64,000 nt of DNA from Burkholderia pyrrocinia (GTDB taxonomy: Bacteria > Pseudomonadota > Gammaproteobacteria > Burkholderiales > Burkholderiaceae): the NCBI RefSeq assembly GCF_018417535.1, contig NZ_CP070977.1, positions 1,302,001-1,366,000 on the forward strand, in the 5' to 3' direction. A program made the translations under genes and the position numbers. The notes under the pieces are model-generated. The model made no database searches and was not told the DNA's origin. It worked only from the letters and a program-made list of their open reading frames with translations. Positions 16,205 to 25,103 of the stretch are shown piece after piece (positions within the stretch are counted from its first letter, which is position 1; each line of letters begins with the position of its first letter).

Positions 16205-17242
16205 ATGATCAACCCGACCAAGCAGCGGAACCTCGCTTCCGCGACGGCCCATCCGGTGGGCGATCGTACACCCCAGTTGCGTGTCGCCGATCATCGCGCA
16301 CGCATGCAGTCGCTGATACGCACCGCCGGCATGCTGCCGGTGCTGCTGGTTCTGTGCATCGGCTTCGGCTTCCTGACCGACGGTTTCTTCACGCTGCAGA
16401 ACCTGTCGATCGTCACGCAGCAGGCGTCGATCAACATCGTGCTCGCCGCCGGCATGACCTTCGTGATCCTGACGGGCGGCATCGACCTGTCGGTCGGCTC
16501 GGTGCTTGCCGCCGCGGCCGTCGCCGCGCTGCTCGCGTCGACCATCCCCGGCTGGGGCTGGCTCGGCGTGCCCTTCGCGCTCGCCGTCGGCCTCGTGTTC
16601 GGCGCGATCAACGGCGGCCTGATCTCGTTCCTGCGCCTGCCGCCGTTCATCGTCACGCTCGGTGCGATGACGGCCGTGCGCGGCGTCGCGCGCCTGATCG
16701 GCAACGACACGACCGTGTTCAACCCGCAGTTGCCGTTCGCGTTCATCGGCAACGGCACGATCCTCGGCGTGCCGTGGCTCGTCGTGATCGCGTGTGCCGT
16801 GATCGCGATCTCGTGGTTCATCCTGCGCCGTACCGTGCTCGGAATGCGGATCTATTCGGTCGGCGGCAATCCGGAAGCCGCACGCCTGTCGGGCATCAAC
16901 GTGCGGGCGATCCAGATGTTCGTGTATGCGGCGTCGGGGCTGCTCGCGGGCCTCGGCGCGGTGATGTCGGCCGCACGGCTTTATGCGGCCAACGGCCTGC
17001 AGCTCGGCCAGTCCTACGAACTCGACGCGATCGCCGCGGTGATCCTCGGCGGCACGAGTTTCGTTGGCGGCGTCGGCTCGATCGTCGGCACGCTGATCGG
17101 CGCGCTGATCATCGCGGTACTGACGAACGGACTCGTGCTGCTCGGCGTGTCCGACATCTGGCAATACATCATCAAGGGGCTCGTGATCATCGGCGCCGTC
17201 GCGCTCGATCGCTACCGCCAGCGCGATTCGGCGCGCACCTGA
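16205..17242 (+). CDS. sugar ABC importer permease (RbsC type)
   Basis: 345-aa inner-membrane permease of the CUT2 class, 8-10 TM segments starting near residue 35. Family motifs: VLAAGMTFVILTGGIDLSVG (the hallmark GIDLSVG), GAINGGLISFLRLPPFIVTL, and EAARLSGINVRAIQMFVYAA, the cytoplasmic EAA-like loop that contacts the ATPase. It follows the ATPase by 41 bp and precedes the binding protein by 84 bp in one operon. Confidence 0.95.
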   Translation: MINPTKQRNLASATAHPVGDRTPQLRVADHRARMQSLIRTAGMLPVLLVLCIGFGFLTDGFFTLQNLSIVTQQASINIVLAAGMTFVILTGGIDLSVGSVLAAAAVAALLASTIPGWGWLGVPFALAVGLVFGAINGGLISFLRLPPFIVTLGAMTAVRGVARLIGNDTTVFNPQLPFAFIGNGTILGVPWLVVIACAVIAISWFILRRTVLGMRIYSVGGNPEAARLSGINVRAIQMFVYAASGLLAGLGAVMSAARLYAANGLQLGQSYELDAIAAVILGGTSFVGGVGSIVGTLIGALIIAVLTNGLVLLGVSDIWQYIIKGLVIIGAVALDRYRQRDSART

Positions 17243-17326
17243 CACCCTTCCCGTCCATTCAACCTTGCGGCGCAGGCATGCACGCCTGCGCCCATCCGCC
17301 CACAGACTTCACGGAGACACAACGAC

Positions 17327-18271
17327 ATGTTCAAGCACAAAGCCGCCCTGACCGCCATCGCCTGCGCGCTCGCATTCGGCGCTTCCGCCGCGCACGCCGC
17401 CGACAAGCCGCTCAAATCGATCGGCGTCACGGTCGGGTCGCTCGGCAACCCGTACTTCGTCACGATCGTCAAGGGCGCCGAGGCGCGCGCCAGGCAGCTC
17501 AACCCGAACGCGAAGGTCACGGCCGTGTCGGCCGACTACGACCTGAACAAGCAGTTCACGCAGATCGACAACTTCATCTCCGCGCACGTCGACATGATCC
17601 TGCTCAACGCGACCGACCCGAAGGCGATCGAGCCGGCGGTGAAGAAGGCGCAGGCGGCCGGCATCACGGTCGTCGCGGTCGACGTCGCGGCGGCCGGCGC
17701 GAACGCGACCGTGCAGACCAACAACGTGAAGGCCGGCGAGCTGGCGTGCGACTACATCGCGAAGAAACTCAACGGCAAGGGCAACGTGATCATCGAGAAC
17801 GGCCCGCAGGTATCGGCCGTGATCGATCGCGTCAACGGCTGCAAGACCGTGCTCGCGAAAAACGCGGGCATCAAGCTGCTGTCGAGCGACCAGGACGGCA
17901 AGGGCTCGCGCGAAGGCGGGATGAACGCGATGCAGGGCTACCTGACGCGCTTTCCGAAGCTCGATGCGGTGTTCACGATCAACGACCCGCAGGCGATCGG
18001 CAGCGATCTCGCCGCAAAACAGTTGAACCGTCCGGGTATCGTGATCACGTCGGTCGACGGCGCGCCCGACATCGAGGTCGCGCTCAAGTCCAACACCCTC
18101 GTGCAGGCGTCGTCGAGCCAGGACCCGTGGGCGATGGCGCAGCAGGCCGTCAACGTCGGCTACGGGATCATGAACGGCCAGAAGCCGGCCAATCCGATGA
18201 TCCTGATCGAGCCGACGCTCATCACGCGCGACAACGTGAAGACCTACAAGGGCTGGAGCTCCCCGCGCTGA
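17327..18271 (+). CDS. sugar ABC importer periplasmic substrate-binding protein (RbsB type)
   Basis: 314-aa binding protein. Sec signal MFKHKAALTAIACALAFGAS ending AHA-AD at about residue 24. Type I periplasmic fold: IGVTVGSLGNPYFVTIVKGAE at the N-terminal lobe, ATDPKAIEPAVKKAQAAGI, FTINDPQAIGSDLAAKQLN and SSQDPWAMAQQAV, all typical of ribose, xylose or allose binding proteins. It is the periplasmic receptor of the 14610-17242 importer. The ligand cannot be assigned from sequence alone. Confidence 0.94.
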   Translation: MFKHKAALTAIACALAFGASAAHAADKPLKSIGVTVGSLGNPYFVTIVKGAEARARQLNPNAKVTAVSADYDLNKQFTQIDNFISAHVDMILLNATDPKAIEPAVKKAQAAGITVVAVDVAAAGANATVQTNNVKAGELACDYIAKKLNGKGNVIIENGPQVSAVIDRVNGCKTVLAKNAGIKLLSSDQDGKGSREGGMNAMQGYLTRFPKLDAVFTINDPQAIGSDLAAKQLNRPGIVITSVDGAPDIEVALKSNTLVQASSSQDPWAMAQQAVNVGYGIMNGQKPANPMILIEPTLITRDNVKTYKGWSSPR

Positions 18272-18398
18272 TCGCGCCGCCCGCCCACCGGACCGGGCGG
18301 TGCCCGGCCGCGTCGCCGCGCGCGACGGCCGGCGCCGCCCGCCCGCTCACTTCAATCGCTGCAAGGCCGCGCGGAACGCCGCGGCATAAGGTTTCCAC

Positions 18399-19334
18399 AT
18401 GACGACGACGTTCCCCCGCCTGATCGTATTCGGCGAAGCGCTGACCGATTTCATCCGCGACGACGCGCAACGCTGGCACAGCGTCGCCGGCGGCTCATGC
18501 TGGAACGTCGCACGCGTCGGCGCGCGACTCGGCGTGCCGACGGCCTTCGCCGGTACGGTCAGCCACGACATCTTCGGCGACGAACTGATGCGCAAGAGCG
18601 CCGACGCGGGGCTCGACATGCGCTTCATCCGGCAGGTCGATCGTGCACCGCTGCTCGCGATGGTCGTATCGAAGCAGCCTCCCCACTATTTTTTCATCGG
18701 CGAAAACAGCGCCGATCTCGCATTCGACCCGGCAGACCTGCCCGCCGGCGCACTCGACGCGGCGGAGGTCGTGCACATCGGCTCGCTCGGCGTCGTGCGC
18801 GAACCGCTCGCGTCGCGCCTGATCGACGTGGCGCAAGCCGCGCGCGCGGCCGGCAAGCGGATCTCGTTCGACCCGAACTACCGTGCGCCGATGGCCGCGC
18901 CATCGTATCGCGACACGCTGCGCCGGCTGGCCGGGCTCGCCGACTGGATCAAGGTATCCGACGAAGATCTGCACGGGCTGTTTCCCGAACTCGACGAAGC
19001 GGCCGCACTCGCGCAACTGCGCGCGTGGGCGCCCGACGCGACGATGCTCGTCACGCGCGGCGCATCCGGCATGCAGCTCCTGCATCGCGACACCGTGCTG
19101 TTCCAGCCCGCGTTCCCGACCGAGGTCGCCGACACGGTCGGCTGCGGCGATGCCAGCATCGGTGGCTGGGTCGCGAGCCAGCTTGCGCGGCCCGATGCAT
19201 CGGCGGCCGAGCATCTGCGCTACGCGGCCGCGTGCGCGGCGGTCGCCTGTGCGCACGCCGGCGCCTATGCGCCGACGGCGGCGGAAGTGGCCGACATGAT
19301 CGGTCGCGCTACCGACACCGTGCCCTCGCAATAG
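18399..19334 (+). CDS. PfkB-family carbohydrate kinase (fructokinase-like)
   Basis: 311-aa ribokinase-fold sugar kinase, last gene of the ABC operon. N-terminal motif VFGEALTDFI and GGSCWNVARVGARLG for substrate binding, then the C-terminal catalytic block ADTVGCGDASIGGWVA. The family consensus is DTxGAGD: here Ala is Cys, but the catalytic Asp is kept. It would phosphorylate the imported sugar. Family-level call only; ketohexose is a guess. Confidence 0.9.
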   Translation: MTTTFPRLIVFGEALTDFIRDDAQRWHSVAGGSCWNVARVGARLGVPTAFAGTVSHDIFGDELMRKSADAGLDMRFIRQVDRAPLLAMVVSKQPPHYFFIGENSADLAFDPADLPAGALDAAEVVHIGSLGVVREPLASRLIDVAQAARAAGKRISFDPNYRAPMAAPSYRDTLRRLAGLADWIKVSDEDLHGLFPELDEAAALAQLRAWAPDATMLVTRGASGMQLLHRDTVLFQPAFPTEVADTVGCGDASIGGWVASQLARPDASAAEHLRYAAACAAVACAHAGAYAPTAAEVADMIGRATDTVPSQ

Positions 19335-19354
19335 ACGGCGCCGACACGCCGTCT
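19333..19354. terminator. hairpin between convergent kinase and sulP genes
   Basis: AGACGGCG-CCGACA-CGCCGTCT, perfect 8-bp stem overlapping the kinase stop codon. There is no T run on either side, so a weak or bidirectional terminator at best. Confidence 0.4.
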
Positions 19355-19356
19355 CG

Positions 19357-21087
19357 TCACGCGGCGACCGTTCCGTCGCTGCCGTCCGGCGGCATGCCGG
19401 CCTGCAGCAATTGCAGGCTCTCGTCGACGCTCAGTTCGGACATCGCGTCTTCGTGCAGCGTATCGTCCGCCGCGCGGCGCAACGCATGCAGCGCGTGCAC
19501 CTTGAGCCGCACGATCGCGAGCCGCAGCCCGCGCGCCGTGCATTCGGCCGCGAACGTGCGCAACGATTCGATCGTCGTGCCGTCGACATCCGGCGTTTCC
19601 TCGAGGCTCAGCATCACGGTACGCGTGTCCGGCGCGGCCTTCATCAGCGCCCGCACGCGGTTCAGCATCCGGTCCGCGTTCGCGAAGAACAGTTGCGCCT
19701 CGGGCCGCACGATCAGCACACCCGGCACCGGCTTCGCGTCGGCATGGCTCGCGACATCGACGAAGTCATGGCTGTCGCGCAGCCGGCCGAGCACACTGAC
19801 GTTCGGCTCGGACAGCTTGCGCAGCGTCAGCAGCAGGCTCACGCCGATGGCAGCGAGCAAACCGTGCAGCACACCGAGCACGAGCACCGCGAGCAGCGCG
19901 GCGATCACGACGAGCCGGTCGCGATGCCAGTCCCAGTACGGCCGGAATACGGACGGGTGCAGCGAGTGGCTGACCGCGAAGATCACGATCGCCGCGAGCA
20001 CGGGCTCCGGCGTGCGCGCGAGTTGCGGCAGCAACAGCCAGACGATCAGCGCGACCACGCCGGCCGCCCACAGGCCGGCGAAGCGCGACTGCGCGCCGGC
20101 CGCCTCGTTCGCCGACGTCGCCGAATAGCCGGCACCGACCGGCATCCCGTGCAGCAGGCCCGACACGAGGTTCGCGCAGCCGAGCGCGACGAGGTCGCGG
20201 TTCGGCGACACACTGTCGCCATGCTTCAGCGCGAAGTTGCGGATCGATCCGTACGACTCCGCGTACAGGATCAGCATCAGCGCGAACGCGAGTTCGATCG
20301 TCTGCATCCACGCATTGCGGTCGAGCTGCGGCAAGCCTAATTCGATGTGCTTGAAGTCGATATGGCCGACGATCGCGATTCCGTAGCGCTGCCAGTCGAT
20401 CGCGTAGCCGGCTGCGATCGACAGCACGATCACGACGAGCGTCGCGGGCACGCGCGAGCCGCGTCCGAGCACGAACAGCAGCGCCAGCGCGGTCGCACCG
20501 AGCACGGCACTCGCGAGGTTCGCATGCGGGGCGCCGGTAATCAGGTCGAGCGCGACATGCGGCGCATCGCTGTGTTGCACGGAAATCGCGAGAATCTTCG
20601 GCAACTGCTTGATGACGATCGTCACCGCGAGGCCGAACGTGAAGCCGCGCAACACCGGCCGCGCGACGAAATCCGACATGCCGCCGAGCCGCGCGGCGCC
20701 CGCCAGGATGAACAGCACGCCCGTCATCGCGACCAGCGCGGCCGCCAGCGCGAGTTGCGCGGCTAGCGCCATCCCCGATTCGGCGAGCACGGTCGCCGCG
20801 AGCACGGCGGCCGACGACGACGTCGACGACACGATCGCGAAGCGGCTACTGCCCGTGAGCGCATAGACGACGAGCCCCGACAGCAGCGCGATGAGACCTG
20901 CCTGCGGCGGCAGGTTGGCCAGCCCCGCATACGCGACCGCCTCGGGAATCAGCAGGCCGGCGATCGACAGGCCGGCCAGCGCATCGAGGCCGATGCGCCG
21001 CGTGGGCGGCGGCGAGGCCGCGTCGAGCACGGAGAAATGGTCGGCATGCTGCGGGCCGGCGTCGGGGCGGATCGGGGCGGTCGTCAT
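19357..21087 (-). CDS. SulP-family anion transporter with STAS domain
   Basis: 576-aa inner-membrane transporter. The membrane domain (about 30-430) has the SLC26/SulP opening GLSIAGLLIPEAVAYAGLANLPPQAGL and VYALTGSSRFAIVSSTSSSA. The C-terminal cytoplasmic STAS domain (about 450-560) carries VLIVRPEAQLFFANADRML and VMLSLEETPDVDGTTIESL. Substrate of this group is sulfate, bicarbonate or a dicarboxylate. The next gene upstream on the same strand, 24 bp away, is a ParB-like protein of unknown role. Confidence 0.92.
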   Translation of the reverse strand: MTTAPIRPDAGPQHADHFSVLDAASPPPTRRIGLDALAGLSIAGLLIPEAVAYAGLANLPPQAGLIALLSGLVVYALTGSSRFAIVSSTSSSAAVLAATVLAESGMALAAQLALAAALVAMTGVLFILAGAARLGGMSDFVARPVLRGFTFGLAVTIVIKQLPKILAISVQHSDAPHVALDLITGAPHANLASAVLGATALALLFVLGRGSRVPATLVVIVLSIAAGYAIDWQRYGIAIVGHIDFKHIELGLPQLDRNAWMQTIELAFALMLILYAESYGSIRNFALKHGDSVSPNRDLVALGCANLVSGLLHGMPVGAGYSATSANEAAGAQSRFAGLWAAGVVALIVWLLLPQLARTPEPVLAAIVIFAVSHSLHPSVFRPYWDWHRDRLVVIAALLAVLVLGVLHGLLAAIGVSLLLTLRKLSEPNVSVLGRLRDSHDFVDVASHADAKPVPGVLIVRPEAQLFFANADRMLNRVRALMKAAPDTRTVMLSLEETPDVDGTTIESLRTFAAECTARGLRLAIVRLKVHALHALRRAADDTLHEDAMSELSVDESLQLLQAGMPPDGSDGTVAA

Positions 21088-21111
21088 GAGGCGGTCGGCG
21101 CCGTGCGCCGG

Positions 21112-21738
21112 TCAGGGTTTGACGGCGATGACGCCCGACCAGCCGGGCAGATAGCGCGCATCCTGGTCGTGCGCGCGGTGCAGCGCGAGGTCGAGCGCCT
21201 TCGCGAAGTTCTTGCGAATTTGGTCGAGCGACACGTGCTGGCGCAGGTAATCGGCCCACAGGAATTCGCTGAACGGCGTCGCGTCCTTCGCATAACCGCC
21301 CGCCGTGCGCAGTTCGCCGGCAAGGCTGCGGTACGGATCGTCCTCGAGCCCCGTCAGCACCTTCGGCAAATGCGCATAGTCGCGGCGCGTCCCGTCCGCC
21401 CCGAACGGATGTACCCACTGGTTGTGCTCCATCATCCGCCAGAAAATCGTGTCGTCGAGCCACGACAGATCCTTCAGCAGCATCGCGTTCACGCGCGACT
21501 CGCCCTCCTCGATCAGTGCGAGGCCGAGATGGTGGTGATCGGTGATGTAGTGCAGCCCGTCCGGGCCGAGGACGGCCGGGAACCAGTGCGATTCGATCGC
21601 GGCCTTGCGCGCGCGCTTGTCGAGCGCCTTCCAGTGCTTGCGCTTCGCCTTGACTTCGCGATAGCCCACCGTCATCTGCGTCGGACGCAGCGCGTCGAGC
21701 CTGACCGGAATGAGATGAACGTCGGTGCCGAGTGCCAT
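21112..21738 (-). CDS. ParB-like protein (ParBc_2/DUF family), function unknown
   Basis: 208-aa cytoplasmic protein of the putative ParB-like nuclease family: VHLIPVRLDALRPTQMTVGYREV, then DGLHYITDHHHLGLALIEE, where the HHH run is conserved. It is not a chromosome-partitioning ParB: no HTH and no parA beside it. Start given at the ATG at 21738; a TTG at 21768 has AGGAG five bases upstream and adds ten residues, so the true start is open. It precedes sulP by 24 bp on the same strand and may be co-transcribed. Confidence 0.75.
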   Translation of the reverse strand: MALGTDVHLIPVRLDALRPTQMTVGYREVKAKRKHWKALDKRARKAAIESHWFPAVLGPDGLHYITDHHHLGLALIEEGESRVNAMLLKDLSWLDDTIFWRMMEHNQWVHPFGADGTRRDYAHLPKVLTGLEDDPYRSLAGELRTAGGYAKDATPFSEFLWADYLRQHVSLDQIRKNFAKALDLALHRAHDQDARYLPGWSGVIAVKP

Positions 21739-21867
21739 GGTCGTACCCCTGTTGCGAAATTCCGGCAACGATACTCCTGATCGTGCGAGCCGTTAATACG
21801 TCATGACCTCGATACGCATCGGATTGACGATCTCTGACAACCGGTCGCGCGTGCGCACGACGCTGCG

Positions 21868-22410
21868 CTACGCGCGCAGATCGTTGCGCTCGAGACGATG
21901 ACGAATGTAAGGAATGCCGTCGTGCACGACGTTCACGCGACGCATCCCGAGCTTGCGCGCGACATTCAGCGAACCGCTGTTGGCCTCGGCGATATCGGCA
22001 ATCACGCGCGGCAGGCGCACGGTATCGAATGCGTGCCGCACGACGGCGGCCGCAGCCTCGCTCGCGACGCCGCGCCCCCATGTCGTGCGCACGAGGCGCC
22101 AGCCGATCTCGACATCGCGCGCACCGTCCGCATAGTCGGGAATCAGCAGGACCCAGCCGATGAACGCATCGGGCGCGGCCTTCTCGAAGATCGACCAGTA
22201 GCCGAGGCCCGGCGGATAGTCACGCGTGATCCGGTGCGTGACGAAGCGGCGATGCTCGTCTGGATCGTGCCACGGGCCCGCGATGTGCCGCGTGACCTCG
22301 GGATCGCGATCCATCGCGAGGCACGCATCGAGATCGGCCAGCACGCGCGGACGCAGCCACAGCCTGGCGGTTTCGAGCACGGGCAGCGCGGCGGCGGAAC
22401 GTTCGTTCAT
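21868..22410 (-). CDS. GNAT-family N-acetyltransferase (RimJ/RimL-like)
   Basis: 180-aa acetyltransferase. The opening LETARLWLRPRVLADLDACL and EIGWRLVRTTWGRGVASEAA (acetyl-CoA binding motif A region), then IADIAEANSGSLNVARKLGMRR, are the classical RimJ/RimL type blocks. Start at 22410 is supported by CAGGAGT 6 nt upstream. No operon partner, acceptor unknown. Confidence 0.9.
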   Translation of the reverse strand: MNERSAAALPVLETARLWLRPRVLADLDACLAMDRDPEVTRHIAGPWHDPDEHRRFVTHRITRDYPPGLGYWSIFEKAAPDAFIGWVLLIPDYADGARDVEIGWRLVRTTWGRGVASEAAAAVVRHAFDTVRLPRVIADIAEANSGSLNVARKLGMRRVNVVHDGIPYIRHRLERNDLRA

Positions 22411-22691
22411 CGGGACTCCTGATTCGGTGACGATGCGCATCGAGCACATTACAAAATAAATACAAAAAGCCTTCCGGAATGATACGCATGCCTGTCGCCG
22501 GTCCGACGCGGCTCCGTTTCCATTTCCGCAACAGTTCATTTCGTAGGGATTATTCCCGATTCGCGGTTATCGCGCCCCACATCGCAATGCGCCGCGGCCT
22601 ACACTCGATCAGTGCCCCCGCACTGCGCGCAAGCCGGGCCGGCATCCGCATGCACATCGTGAGCGCGCAAGCCAACGAGGAGACCTCGGAC

Positions 22692-23912
22692 ATGAGCTGG
22701 ACCCGCGAACAACGCAACGTCACGATCGCCGCCTACCTGGGCTGGACGCTCGATGCGTTCGATTTTTTCCTGATGGTTTTCGTGCTGAAGGACATCGCCG
22801 CCGAATTCGCGTCGACGATCCCCGCCGTTGCGTTCGCGCTCACGCTGACGCTCGCGATGCGCCCGCTCGGCGCACTGATCTTCGGCCGGCTCGCCGACCG
22901 CTTCGGCCGCCGCCCGACGCTGATGGTCAACATCGCGTGCTATTCGCTGCTCGAACTCGCGTCGGGTTTCGCGCCGAGCCTGACCGCGCTGCTCGTACTG
23001 CGCGCGCTGTTCGGCATCGCGATGGGCGGCGAATGGGGCGTCGGCTCCGCGCTGACGATGGAAACCGTGCCGACCCATGCGCGCGGTTTCGTGTCGGGGC
23101 TGCTGCAGGCCGGCTATCCGAGCGGCTATCTGCTCGCGTCCGTCGTATTCGGTCTCTTCTACCAGTACATCGGCTGGCGCGGCATGTTCATGATCGGCGT
23201 GCTGCCCGCGCTGCTCGTGCTGTACGTGCGCGCGCACGTGCCCGAATCGCCGGCGTGGAAGCAGATGGAGAAACGCCCGCGCCCGAGCCTCGGGGCCACG
23301 CTGAAGCAGAACTGGAAGCTCACGATCTACGCGATCGTGCTGATGACCGCGTTCAACTTCTTCTCGCACGGCACGCAGGATCTCTATCCGACCTTCCTGC
23401 GCGAGCAGCATCACTTCGATCCGCATACCGTGTCGTGGATCACGATCGTGCTGAACATCGGCGCGATCGTCGGCGGCCTGACGTTCGGGGCGATCTCGGA
23501 ACGGATCGGCCGGCGTCGCGCGATCTTCATCGCCGCGCTGATCGCGCTGCCGGTGCTGCCGCTGTGGGCGTTCTCGAGCGGCCCGGTTGCCCTCGCCGCG
23601 GGCGCGTTCCTGATGCAGATCTCGGTACAGGGCGCGTGGGGCGTGATACCGGTTCACCTGAACGAGATCTCGCCCGACGAGATCCGCGCGACCTTCCCCG
23701 GCGTCGTCTACCAGCTCGGCAACCTGCTCGCGTCCGGCAACGCGACGATGCAGGCGTCGCTCGCCGTTTCGAACGACAACAATTACAGTTTCGCGCTCGC
23801 GCTGGTGGCCGGCATCGTCGCCGTCGTGATCGCCGTGCTGATCCTGTTCAGCCGCGAGCGGCGCGGCATCGACATGACGCAATCGGTCAATACACGTAGC
23901 ACGGTCGGCTGA
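22692..23912 (+). CDS. MFS metabolite:H+ symporter (sialate/carboxylate type)
   Basis: 406-aa, 12-TM MFS transporter. LGWTLDAFDFFLMVFVLKDIA opens TM1 as in the NanT/JEN1 carboxylate group; motif A is GRLADRFGRRPTLMVN with a second copy GAISERIGRRRAIF. MGGEWGVGSALTMETVP is the metabolite:H+ symporter fingerprint. Start at 22692 behind an ACGAGGAGA ribosome site; longer frames upstream lack support. Likely imports an organic acid. A strong terminator follows. Confidence 0.9.
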   Translation: MSWTREQRNVTIAAYLGWTLDAFDFFLMVFVLKDIAAEFASTIPAVAFALTLTLAMRPLGALIFGRLADRFGRRPTLMVNIACYSLLELASGFAPSLTALLVLRALFGIAMGGEWGVGSALTMETVPTHARGFVSGLLQAGYPSGYLLASVVFGLFYQYIGWRGMFMIGVLPALLVLYVRAHVPESPAWKQMEKRPRPSLGATLKQNWKLTIYAIVLMTAFNFFSHGTQDLYPTFLREQHHFDPHTVSWITIVLNIGAIVGGLTFGAISERIGRRRAIFIAALIALPVLPLWAFSSGPVALAAGAFLMQISVQGAWGVIPVHLNEISPDEIRATFPGVVYQLGNLLASGNATMQASLAVSNDNNYSFALALVAGIVAVVIAVLILFSRERRGIDMTQSVNTRSTVG

Positions 23913-23933
23913 ACCCGCGCATTGCCGCATCGC

Positions 23934-23977
23934 AGCATCGCGCGCCCCCCGTCCCACCGGGGGTCGCGCGCGATGCT
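23934..23977 (+). terminator. long GC-rich terminator-like hairpin after the MFS gene
   Basis: AGCATCGCGCG pairs with CGCGCGATGCT, with inner C-run/G-run pairing, then TTTCC. Stem above 15 bp. Confidence 0.65.
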
Positions 23978-24127
23978 TTCCGCATTTGCACATCGAACTA
24001 GAGGAATTTGTCCAGATTCCCCGCTTGCCCGCTCCGCCCGCGTTTTTTTATCTTAATAAAAACGACTGTTTGAATCAGATAATCAAATCACTGTTCGCGG
24101 CCGGGCGACCGGCATGGGAGGCGGAAC

Positions 24128-24946
24128 ATGGCAGTAAGTCAGGAGGGGCGGCCGTCCGCGGGACGGCCGTCCGGGACGCGGTCATCCGGCACTCGGCAGA
24201 CCGGCGGGACGAAGGCGCGCATCCTCGATGCGGCCGAGGACCTGTTCATCGAGCATGGCTTCGAGGCGATGTCGATGCGGCAGATCACGTCGCGCGCGGC
24301 GGTCAACCTCGCGGCGGTCAACTACCACTTCGGCAGCAAGGAAGCGCTGATCCACGCGATGCTGTCGCGCCGGCTCGATCAGCTGAACCAGGAGCGCCTC
24401 GGCATCCTCGACCGCTTCGATGCGCAGCTCGGCACGCACATCACCTGCGAGCACGTGCTCGGCGCGATGTTCATTCCCGCGCTGAAGGCATCGCGCAACC
24501 CGGACCGCGGCGGGCCCGGGTTCCTCCGGCTGATCGGTCGCGCGTACACCGATCCGTCGCCGTTCGTGCGCAACTTCCTGACCGCGCACTACGCGAGCGT
24601 CGCGGGCCGCTTCTTCGACGCGTTCCAGCGCGCGTTGCCGCACCTGCCGCGCACGGAGCTCGGCTGGCGGCTGCACTTCGCGATCGGCGCGCTGTCCGGC
24701 GCGCTCGCGGGTGCCGAGACGGAAAGCCTGATCGACGAATTCTCGCAAGGCCGCACGATGAACGACGTGCAGATGATCGCGCGGCTGTCATCGCTGATCG
24801 TCGCCGCGCTGAAGGCGCCGATGCCCGACAGCGCACAACTGTCGATCTTCGCGGCGGTACTCGACGACGCGGGAGCAAGCGAAGCGTTCGGGCTGCCGTC
24901 GGGTGCGGCAGCCGCCGATACGGCGACGCTGCATTCCGCGAACTGA
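24128..24946 (+). CDS. TetR-family transcriptional regulator
   Basis: 272-aa regulator with a ~28-residue low-complexity leader (GRPSAGRPSGTRSSGTRQTG) before the HTH: ILDAAEDLFIEHGFEAMSMRQITSRAAVNLAAVNYHFGSKEALIHAM, a canonical TetR DNA-binding domain. The C-terminal part resembles the DUF1956 ligand domain class. GGAGGCGGAAC precedes the start. The next gene encodes a long-chain acyl-CoA ligase, so it is probably a fatty-acid regulator. The upstream AT-rich region contains TTTGA-(9)-TCAAA, a possible weak operator. Confidence 0.9.
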   Translation: MAVSQEGRPSAGRPSGTRSSGTRQTGGTKARILDAAEDLFIEHGFEAMSMRQITSRAAVNLAAVNYHFGSKEALIHAMLSRRLDQLNQERLGILDRFDAQLGTHITCEHVLGAMFIPALKASRNPDRGGPGFLRLIGRAYTDPSPFVRNFLTAHYASVAGRFFDAFQRALPHLPRTELGWRLHFAIGALSGALAGAETESLIDEFSQGRTMNDVQMIARLSSLIVAALKAPMPDSAQLSIFAAVLDDAGASEAFGLPSGAAAADTATLHSAN

Positions 24947-25103
24947 GCGCGCGGGGCCACGCGCGACTTCCTGTTCACGCATTGTTTGGTACGCGGGGGC
25001 ATGCGGCGCGTCGAGGCGCCCGTGTTGATCGCCCGTGAAGCATGGGGCACGGGCAGGCATTGAAGCACCTGCCCGCGCCGAAAGCAAAGACCGGAGACAC
25101 GTC

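Noticed and set aside
21112..21738. Chromosome-partitioning ParB or a plasmid remnant
   Set aside because: No HTH, no parA partner and no parS-like sites; it belongs to a different ParB-like family.
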